From positions 124,001 to 188,000 of the forward strand of contig JASBVM010000009.1 of assembly GCA_029961055.1 (NCBI GenBank): a DNA stretch of 64,000 nt, in the 5' to 3' direction. Below the pieces are notes generated by a model. It was given only the letters and a program-made list of their open reading frames with translations. It did not search any database and had not been told where the DNA came from. Shown here piece after piece: positions 33,285-39,524 of the stretch (its first letter is position 1; the number at the start of each line of letters is the position of its first letter). Origin of the DNA: Bacillota bacterium (GTDB taxonomy: Bacteria; Bacillota; Sulfobacillia; JAIMAT01). Made by a program: the position numbers and the translations under genes.

Positions 33285-34178
33285 ATGGCAGGCATCGTGG
33301 TACACGGGGGCGCCGGACACGTAGAGGACCCTGACGGGCTCCAGCGAGCCGGCGTGGAGAAGGCCGCCCGCGCCGGCTGGGAGGTGCTCTCCGCGGGGGG
33401 CTCCGCCCTGGAGGCGGTACTGGCCGCCGTGCGGACGCTGGAGGACGACCCCCACTTCAACGCCGGTACCGGCGCGGTCCTCAACCTGGCCGGCGAGGCG
33501 GAGATGGACGCCGCCGTCGCCACCGGCGAGGGCGGCTTCGGCGCGGTGGCGGCGCTCACCCGTGTCCGCCATCCCGTCGACGTGGCCCGGGCCGTCATGG
33601 ACGAGACCGACCACCTCCTGCTGGCCGGCCAGGGTGCGCTGGAGTTCGCCCGCGCCCGCGGCTTCGAGCCGTACAACCCGGTGACCGTGGAGCGGCTGGA
33701 GCGCTGGCAGCGCGACAGGCAGCTGCTGGAGTCGGGCCGCTCCACGTTCTGGCCGAAGCTCGCCCGGAGGGCCGGTCACGAGGCTCGCTACTCCACGGTG
33801 GGCGCCGTCGCGGTCGACGCCGAAGGACGCGTCGCCGCGGCCACCTCCACCGGCGGCATCTCGCTCAAGCTGCCGGGGCGGGTCGGCGACACGCCGGTGA
33901 TGGGCGCCGGCACCTTCGCCAGCCCGCTGGGCGCCGCCTCGGCCACCGGCCACGGCGAGGGCATCCTCCGCCTGGGGCTGACCCGGCTGGCCGTGGAGCG
34001 GATGGAACGGGAGGACGCCATGGAGGCCGTCCGCGCCGCCATCGACCTGGCCGGCCGGGCGGGCGTGGAGGCGGGCCTGATCGGCGTGGACGCCCGCGGC
34101 GGCCTCGGCTTCGCCTTCAACACCGCCGGCATGGCGCGCGCCTGGGCCGGCGAGCGCGGCATCGAGGCGTGGAGCTGA
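33285..34178 (+). CDS. iaaA: Isoaspartyl peptidase / L-asparaginase (Ntn-hydrolase)
   Basis: 297 residues. N-terminal nucleophile hydrolase that self-cleaves before a Thr. Seen: MAGIVVHGGAGHVEDPDG, DDPHFNAGTGAVLNLAGEAEMDA in the alpha chain, the cleavage/nucleophile site ARYSTVGAVAVD (Thr of STVG), then AAATSTGGISLKLPGRVGDT and GAGTFAS. It hydrolyses isoaspartyl dipeptides or asparagine, recycling damaged-protein fragments. ATG 33285 behind GGAGGGAGAGAGG. Followed 54 bp later by phhB on the same strand. The nucleophile and GTGD-like loop are intact, so it should be active. Confidence 0.92.
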   Translation: MAGIVVHGGAGHVEDPDGLQRAGVEKAARAGWEVLSAGGSALEAVLAAVRTLEDDPHFNAGTGAVLNLAGEAEMDAAVATGEGGFGAVAALTRVRHPVDVARAVMDETDHLLLAGQGALEFARARGFEPYNPVTVERLERWQRDRQLLESGRSTFWPKLARRAGHEARYSTVGAVAVDAEGRVAAATSTGGISLKLPGRVGDTPVMGAGTFASPLGAASATGHGEGILRLGLTRLAVERMEREDAMEAVRAAIDLAGRAGVEAGLIGVDARGGLGFAFNTAGMARAWAGERGIEAWS

Positions 34179-34232
34179 ACGGATCGCGAACTGCAACGGA
34201 CCGGTTATGGACCGGCTGAGGGAGGGATATCC

Positions 34233-34523
34233 ATGGCGGTTCTGGACGAGGAAGAGGTCCGCCGGCGCCTCGGCGCGCTGCCCTTCTGGCGGTGGGCGGA
34301 CGGTGCCATCCATCGTTCCTACCGCTTCCGCGACTTCGTCGAGGCCATGGGCTTCGTCCAGCAGGTGGCGCTCCTGGCGGAGAAAGCCGACCACCACCCG
34401 GACGTTCTCGTCCGCTACAACGAGGTGACGCTCACCCTCGCCACCCACAGCGAGGGCGGCGTCACCGAGAAGGACCTGGAGATGGCCGAGCGGATCGAGC
34501 GTCGCCTGAGCCCGGCGGAGTAG
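34233..34523 (+). CDS. phhB: 4a-hydroxytetrahydrobiopterin (pterin carbinolamine) dehydratase
   Basis: 96 residues, full family length. Signature KADHHPDVLVRYNEVTLTLATHSEGGVTEKD, with the catalytic His pair (HHPD) and a second His in THSEGGVT, and preceding IHRSYRFRDFVEAMGFV. Dehydrates 4a-carbinolamine pterin in aromatic amino acid hydroxylation; in bacteria without that pathway it may act in cofactor recycling or molybdopterin context. ATG 34233 behind GAGGGAGGG. Its last 62 bp overlap the end of the convergent heptose adenylyltransferase gene. Confidence 0.93.
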   Translation: MAVLDEEEVRRRLGALPFWRWADGAIHRSYRFRDFVEAMGFVQQVALLAEKADHHPDVLVRYNEVTLTLATHSEGGVTEKDLEMAERIERRLSPAE

Positions 34524-35454
34524 CCGGCCGGCGGCCGCCGGCGGCTTCCAGCAGGCCCAGGAGTCTCTCCCGCCGGAGGAGGAGCGCCTCCAGACGGCCG
34601 GCCAGGTCCGTGCGCCGCAGGCGGACGGCAGCGCCGGCCTCCCCGCCCGGGCCGCCATCCGCCCCGCCACCGCCGGCCAGCCACGCGCCCGCCGGCAGCC
34701 GCTCCAGCGCCGCTTCCAGCCGCTCGTCCCAGGCGCGGAGCGCCGCCAGGAGCGCCTCGATCCCGGTACCGGAGGTCTCCCCGCCCGCCGGCGCCAGCCC
34801 GGCCGGCTCCTGCGCGCCTCCCTCCCGTCCCAGGACCCGGAAGAGCTCGCTCTCCTCGGCCAGCAGTGCCCTTGCGGCCGGACCCGCCTCCACCTCCGGC
34901 CGGGAGCCCGCCATCCGTGCGAACTCCCCGCGCTGCCGCCTCCAGGCTGCCAGGAAGCGCTCCCGCGCCCGCTCCCCGCCCAGGCGCGCCGCCACGCGCT
35001 CCGCCAGCGCGGTGGTGCTCCGCCCCTCCGCCTCCGGCAGGAGGACCACCTGGCCGCCATACGCCTCCACCAGCGGCCGCTCGGGCAGGGCCCGCCGGGC
35101 GTAGTCGCCGCCCTTGGCGTAGACCTCCGGCCGGAGCGCCGCGATCAGCCGCGCGGGGCTGGCTTCCTCGAAGAGGACCACGTAGTCGACGGAGGCCAGG
35201 GCGGCCAGCACCTCCGCCCGCTCCTGCTGGGGGACGAAGGGCCGCAGCGGGCCCTTCAGGCGGCGGACGCTGGCGTCGCTGTTCAGGCCCACCGCCAGCA
35301 GGTCGCCCAGCGCCCGCGCCCCCGCCAGGTAGCGGACATGGCCGCTGTGGAGCAGGTCGAAGCAGCCGTTGGTGAAGACGAGGCGCTTTCCCTGGCGCCG
35401 CGCCTCCGCCACCAGCTCGAGAAGGCTCTCCGCATCGACGATCCGGCCGATCAG
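34462..35454 (-). CDS. rfaE2: D-glycero-beta-D-manno-heptose 1-phosphate adenylyltransferase (RfaE2-like) with long C-terminal extension
   Basis: About 330 residues; normal RfaE2/HldE adenylyltransferase domains are about 160. The first 150 carry the nucleotidyltransferase motifs: RLVFTNGCFDLLHSGHVRYL (HxGH-type site, HSGH), AVGLNSDASVRRLKGPLRP, VPQQERAEVLAALASVDYVV, RPEVYAKGGDY and EGRSTTALAERVA. The remaining about 175 residues are helical and Ala/Glu/Arg-rich (RARERFLAAWRRQRGEFARM, ALLAALRAWDERLEAALERL, GRLEALLLRRERLLGLLEAA), unknown. The start is probably CTG 35454, six bases after GGGGGG and sharing a CTGA overlap with the GT9 stop; no ATG, GTG or TTG lies close in frame. Supplies ADP-heptose for a surface glycan with the GT9 and polymerase genes upstream. 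Confidence 0.82.
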   Translation of the reverse strand: MIGRIVDAESLLELVAEARRQGKRLVFTNGCFDLLHSGHVRYLAGARALGDLLAVGLNSDASVRRLKGPLRPFVPQQERAEVLAALASVDYVVLFEEASPARLIAALRPEVYAKGGDYARRALPERPLVEAYGGQVVLLPEAEGRSTTALAERVAARLGGERARERFLAAWRRQRGEFARMAGSRPEVEAGPAARALLAEESELFRVLGREGGAQEPAGLAPAGGETSGTGIEALLAALRAWDERLEAALERLPAGAWLAGGGGADGGPGGEAGAAVRLRRTDLAGRLEALLLRRERLLGLLEAAGGRRPATPPGSGDARSARPSPGPSR

Positions 35455-36623
35455 GCGCCACCCCCCGGTCCCGCGCCCCGGTTGCGGAGCGCGGAGGGAG
35501 TCGCGAGCAGCGTCGCCGCCTCCTCCGCCACCTGGGCTTCCTCCAGGTCGGCGAGGCAGCGGTTCCGGCCCAGCGGGCAGTCGACGCTCCAGCACGGCCA
35601 GCAGGAAGGGCGCGTGGCCAGCGCCCGGCCGCGTTCGCCCAGCGGGCCCAGCCGGTCGGGATCGGTCGGGCCGTAGAGCCCGACCACCCGAGCGCCCACG
35701 GCGCTGGCCAGGTAGAGCACCCCGGTGTCGGGCGCGATCACCAGGTCCGACTCGGCCGCCAGCGCGGCCGTCTCCCGCAGCGAGGTCCGGCCGGCCAGCG
35801 GCAGGACGCGGACCCTCCCCGCCTCCTCCACCCCGCCCCCGCCCTCCCGGACGGGCGTGGCCGGCGCCTCCGGCGGCTGCCCGAGAAGCCGCAGCACCTC
35901 GCGCTGGACCGCTTCCTCCGCCGGCCCGCCGGTCAACAGGATGCGCGCGTCCAGCCGCTCCATCAGGAGGCGGGCCAGTCCGGCCCAGCGCTCCACCGGC
36001 CAGCGCTTGGAAGGCCAGTTGGCGCCCAGCTGGAGAAGGACGACCGGGCCGCCCGGCCGGAGCCGCTCCGCCAGGGTGCGCCGGGCCGCCGCCCGCTCCT
36101 CCCGGTCGAGGCGGATCGACAGGCGCCGCTCCCCGGGCGCGCCACCGGGATCCTCCGGCAGCGTCTGCCAGCCCGGCCGCAGGCGGCCCTCCAGCGCCTC
36201 CACCGCCACCTCCGCCGTCCCCGCCAGCAGGTCGACGATGGGCCGGTCCTCGCGGAAGGGGACGCGGTGGGTCAGGAGCCAGCCGCCGCGGCCGGTGGAG
36301 AAGCCGGCCCGGACCGGCGCGCCGGAGGCCCAGCCCAGGAAGTGGGCCTTCAGGTTTCCGTGCAGGTCGAGCACGGCGTCGTAGCGCTCGGCGCGCAGGC
36401 GGCGCACGAGCCGGAGCAGGCCGGCCGGCCCGCGGTGGGCGCCGCCGGGCTCGTAGGTGAGCACCCGGTCGACGCCGGGCAGGCGCTCGGCGACAGGCGC
36501 CGTCCAGCGCTGGACCAGCAGGTCGATCCGGGCGCCCGGCAGCCGCCTGCGCAGGAGGCGGAGCGCCGGGCCGGTGAAGACCACATCCCCGATGTAGAAG
36601 AGGCGCAGGACCAGGATCTTCAT
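35451..36623 (-). CDS. Glycosyltransferase family 9 (heptosyltransferase-like)
   Basis: 390 residues. GT9 features: MKILVLRLFYIGDVVFTGPAL at the N-terminus, DAVLDLHGNLKAHFL, VVLLQLGANWPSKRWPVERW, ARILLTGGPAEEAV, the ADP-heptose-binding ESDLVIAPDTGVLYLASAVG and VVGLYGPTDPDRLGP. Four Cys (SCWPCWSVDCPLGRNRC) lie near the C-terminus, as in many heptosyltransferases. ATG 36623 overlaps the polymerase stop by ATGA; its own stop overlaps the RfaE2 start. In a single-membrane organism it would add heptose to an S-layer glycan, teichoic-type polymer or capsule, not to lipopolysaccharide. Confidence 0.9.
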   Translation of the reverse strand: MKILVLRLFYIGDVVFTGPALRLLRRRLPGARIDLLVQRWTAPVAERLPGVDRVLTYEPGGAHRGPAGLLRLVRRLRAERYDAVLDLHGNLKAHFLGWASGAPVRAGFSTGRGGWLLTHRVPFREDRPIVDLLAGTAEVAVEALEGRLRPGWQTLPEDPGGAPGERRLSIRLDREERAAARRTLAERLRPGGPVVLLQLGANWPSKRWPVERWAGLARLLMERLDARILLTGGPAEEAVQREVLRLLGQPPEAPATPVREGGGGVEEAGRVRVLPLAGRTSLRETAALAAESDLVIAPDTGVLYLASAVGARVVGLYGPTDPDRLGPLGERGRALATRPSCWPCWSVDCPLGRNRCLADLEEAQVAEEAATLLATPSALRNRGAGPGGGA

Positions 36624-38134
36624 GCCTCTCCCCGCCCCGCCCAGGCCCCCGCCCGCCGCAGGCCGGGCGCAGGCTCCTCCCGGTCCTCGCCCGGCGCCTC
36701 CGGTCCCTCCACCGCGGCGCGCAGGGCGCCGGCCGCGCCGGTGATCAACCAGAAGAGCATGATCACCCGCGGGCTGTACCAGCTGGTGTCCACGAAGCCG
36801 TGGACCATGTTGCCCACGACGGCCGTCATGGCGCCCACCGCGGCGGCCGCCATCCAGGCGTCGCGCCGGCTCCAGAACCGCCAGGCGTTCCATGCCACCT
36901 GGAAGGTGCGCAGGCCCAGGGCCAGGTAGGCGATCAGCCCGACCAGGCCCAGCTCCGCGGCGATCTCCAGGTACTGGTTGTGGCTGGAGAGGGCGACGAT
37001 GCCGGTGATCATCCAGTGCGGGTAGACCCACTGGAACGTCCGCAGCCCCAGCCCCGCGCCAAAGAGCCAGTAGGCCTTGATCATCTGCAGGACGCCCGTC
37101 CAGATGTAGATCCGGAAAGAGTTGGAACTGTCGGCCAGGGTGAAGGAGGAGAAAAAGCGGTCGCGCAGCGGCGTCACCGCCAGCAGGGCGAGGACGCCCG
37201 CAGCGGTACCGTAGAGGAGCCAACGGGGCTGGAGCAGCAGGAGCAGGATCACCACCGCCACGGCGAACGAGAGCCACCCGCCGCGGGAGAAGCTGAGCAC
37301 CAGCCCCACCAGCATCAGCACCGTTCCGCCCGCCAGCCACCACCAGTCCCGCCCTCGCATCCGCTCCCGCATCCGGCCGGAGACCAGCAGGGCGAGGGCC
37401 GTGGTGAGCAGGAGCACCATGTACTGGGCGTAGACGTTGGGGTTCTCCAGCGCCGCGTAGACCCGGGCGCGGATCCCCGGGGAAGTCTCCACGTCGATCC
37501 AGGCCTGCGGCACCCCGCGCAGCGTGAAGTACTGGTAGACGCCGTCCAGGCCGGCCAGGGCCCCGGAGGCCAGCGCCGCCAGCCAGAAGGCCCGCACCGC
37601 GCGCACGTCGCCCAGGAGCCGCGAGGCGAGGACGTAGGCGGTGAGGTAGACGGCGTACTGGCCCAGGGTGTAGATGCTGCCGGCCGGGTGCACCGAGGTG
37701 ACCGCTCCGACGACCGCCACCCAGGCGAAGAGGAGGACCACCGTGTCCAGCGGTGCGCCGCGCAGCCTCACCCGGCCGCGGGCCGCCTCCATGCCGAGCA
37801 GGAGCAGGTCGAGAAGGAGGAGGGCGGCGTCCAGCGGTTCCGGCACCCACGGGAGGAGCGCCACGATCACGGCCAGGAGGCCGGCCGGCGCGTTGCCCCC
37901 CAGCCTGGCCAGCGCGTCCAGCAGCCAACCGCCGGTGCGGCTGGATTCCACCTGCGCGTCCAGGGCGCCCAGCGGCCCGCGCAACCGGGCCGCCAGCCAG
38001 GCTTCCCATCCGGTCAGGAGCCGCCCGCTCCGGCTGCGACGCCAAGCCGGGCGCCCGTCCAGATCCAGCGTCAGCCCGCGAAGAAGCGCGCTCCGGGGCC
38101 GGGTCTCGGCCGTTCGCGCGACGGTTCCCGCCAC
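36620..38134 (-). CDS. O-antigen ligase / Wzy-type polymerase family membrane protein
   Basis: 504 residues, about 11-12 membrane helices. Characteristic motifs: LENPNVYAQYMVLLLTTALA, VLSFSRGGWLSFAVAVVIL and the Wzy_C motif SSNSFRIYIWTGVLQMI with GAGLGLRTF and IVALSSHNQYLEIAAELGLV. Acts at the membrane in joining or polymerising glycan repeats. GTG start at 38134 behind GGAAG. Hydrophilic N-terminus of about 75 residues. First of three genes (polymerase, GT9, RfaE2) with four-base overlaps; a DUF4330 gene is 20 bp upstream, likely the same operon. Confidence 0.88.
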   Translation of the reverse strand: MAGTVARTAETRPRSALLRGLTLDLDGRPAWRRSRSGRLLTGWEAWLAARLRGPLGALDAQVESSRTGGWLLDALARLGGNAPAGLLAVIVALLPWVPEPLDAALLLLDLLLLGMEAARGRVRLRGAPLDTVVLLFAWVAVVGAVTSVHPAGSIYTLGQYAVYLTAYVLASRLLGDVRAVRAFWLAALASGALAGLDGVYQYFTLRGVPQAWIDVETSPGIRARVYAALENPNVYAQYMVLLLTTALALLVSGRMRERMRGRDWWWLAGGTVLMLVGLVLSFSRGGWLSFAVAVVILLLLLQPRWLLYGTAAGVLALLAVTPLRDRFFSSFTLADSSNSFRIYIWTGVLQMIKAYWLFGAGLGLRTFQWVYPHWMITGIVALSSHNQYLEIAAELGLVGLIAYLALGLRTFQVAWNAWRFWSRRDAWMAAAAVGAMTAVVGNMVHGFVDTSWYSPRVIMLFWLITGAAGALRAAVEGPEAPGEDREEPAPGLRRAGAWAGRGEA

Positions 38135-38153
38135 TAGGAAGCACTTCCTTCGA

Positions 38154-38582
38154 TCACTTGACCGGTCGCACCTCGACGACGACGCCGGTGGTCGCCCAGT
38201 CCCGCGTCTCCATGCTGAGGCTGGAGCCGATGCGGACCTCCTGCCCGGCCAGCAGGATCCGGTTGGGGCTGACCGAGCCGGGTCCGCGCAGGACCAGGGT
38301 GACGTCGCTGTACAGCGGCGACGGCGCCACGATCAGGCGGCCGTCGGGCAGCGCCACCTGCTGCGGCGTGGGCGCCACGCTCTTGCTCACGATGGTGCCC
38401 AGCGGCTCCACGCCCTTGGCGTCGTAGACGGTCTGCCCCTGCCGGATGGCGTTGACCGAAGGCGGCCGCAGGTTGCTGACCAGGACGGTCACCTCCACCG
38501 TCTGCGCGGAGACCGGCCGCGCCTGCCCCACGCCCTTCTGCCAGACGAGCGCAGCCGCGCCGAGGACGATGACGGCGACCAC
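38154..38582 (-). CDS. DUF4330-like membrane-anchored protein
   Basis: At least 142 residues. One N-terminal membrane segment (VAVIVLGAAALVW), then a beta-rich extracytoplasmic domain (VEVTVLVSNLRPPSVNAIRQ, VYDAKGVEPLGTIVSKSV, SVSPNRILLAGQEVRIGSS). This resembles DUF4330 proteins, which are often coded beside capsule or O-antigen polymerase genes in Clostridia-like bacteria, as here. The GTG at 38582 is the only standard start in frame, but the frame is open upstream for 45 more bases (RRRFNWFDVLVV), which reads like the usual DUF4330 N-terminus without any start codon. A one-base indel near 38600-38620 linking to the GTG at 38632 in another frame would solve this. Function unknown. Confidence 0.62.
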   Translation of the reverse strand: MVAVIVLGAAALVWQKGVGQARPVSAQTVEVTVLVSNLRPPSVNAIRQGQTVYDAKGVEPLGTIVSKSVAPTPQQVALPDGRLIVAPSPLYSDVTLVLRGPGSVSPNRILLAGQEVRIGSSLSMETRDWATTGVVVEVRPVK

Positions 38583-38685
38583 CAGAACGTCGAACCAGTT
38601 GAACCTGCGCCTTGCTTCCGTTCCCGTCTCTGTTCACTCCTCGGACGCCGGGTCGACCCATGATTCCCGTATCACAGAAGCAGCG

Positions 38686-39390
38686 TCAAGACGAAAAGAA
38701 GGCCAGCGGATCCTCCAGGCGCAGGGGGTCGCGGGTGAGGTAGGCCTCGGCGTAGCGGGCGCCGATCATCCGCCCGTACTGGACCGCGCGCCCCTCCATG
38801 GCCTCGAGGAAGCCCCCGTGGCCGAAGAACCTCCTGTCGATCTCCAACCCGGTCTCGCCGACCTGGGAGGCGTGCGCCTCCAGCGCCGCCACCTTCTCCT
38901 CCCAGACCTCCGTCACGTCGACGCAGAAGCTGGGGCGCTCGACCAGCTCGTTGATGGGGTAGAAGAGGAGGGTGCGGACCACGTGGTGGGCTTCCTCCAG
39001 GTCGAGGCGGCGGAGCCCGGCGTAGAGGACCGCCCGCTGGACGAGCAGACCCGCCGCGGCGTGGTCCGGGTGCCGGTCGACCGGGTAGGGCGCCAGCACC
39101 AGCGCCGGCCGGGCCTGCCGGATCCAGACGGCGAGGCGTCGTGCCGCCGCCGGGTCGTCCTGGATGCGGGTGTCGGGCAGGCCCAGGTTGAGCCGGAAGC
39201 GGGCCCCCAGCCGGCGGGCCGCCTCGGTCGCCTCCCGGGCCCGGATCTCCGCGTTCCCGCGGCTTCCCATCTCGCCGCGGCTCAGGTCGATGAGGCCGAT
39301 GGAGTGGCCGCGCCGCCGCTCCAGGGCCAGGAGCCCGGCGGTGCCCAGCTCGATGTCGTCCGGGTGCGGCCCGATGGCCAGGATCTCCAC
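38686..39390 (-). CDS. bshB1: Bacillithiol biosynthesis deacetylase BshB1
   Basis: Zinc-dependent deacetylation of GlcNAc-malate, second step of bacillithiol synthesis. 234 residues. LmbE/PIG-L fold: ILAIGPHPDDIELGTAGLLA with the metal-binding HPDD, LIDLSRGEMGSRGNAEIRAREATEAA, LNLGLPDTRIQD, VLAPYPVDRHPDHAAAG with the second His site, and DVTEVWEEKVAALEAHASQ typical of BshB1. GTG start at 39390 gives nearly the same length as the Bacillus protein; GGAG lies close upstream. Unlinked to bshA (3232) by 34 kb, and no bshC is in the window. Monocistronic by position, between DUF4330 and the yhaN-like gene. Confidence 0.88.
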   Translation of the reverse strand: MEILAIGPHPDDIELGTAGLLALERRRGHSIGLIDLSRGEMGSRGNAEIRAREATEAARRLGARFRLNLGLPDTRIQDDPAAARRLAVWIRQARPALVLAPYPVDRHPDHAAAGLLVQRAVLYAGLRRLDLEEAHHVVRTLLFYPINELVERPSFCVDVTEVWEEKVAALEAHASQVGETGLEIDRRFFGHGGFLEAMEGRAVQYGRMIGARYAEAYLTRDPLRLEDPLAFFSS

Positions 39391-39524
39391 CGGCTCCGCC
39401 CGGGTGGTCGCAGGCCCCTCGCCACCGGCCGTCGGTCCACTCGGATGCGTCGCTCCGCGCCCCCTTCCTCGCCGCGCGCTGCACCGTCGCTCAGCATAGC
39501 GCAGCCGGCGGGGAGGCGGAGCGA

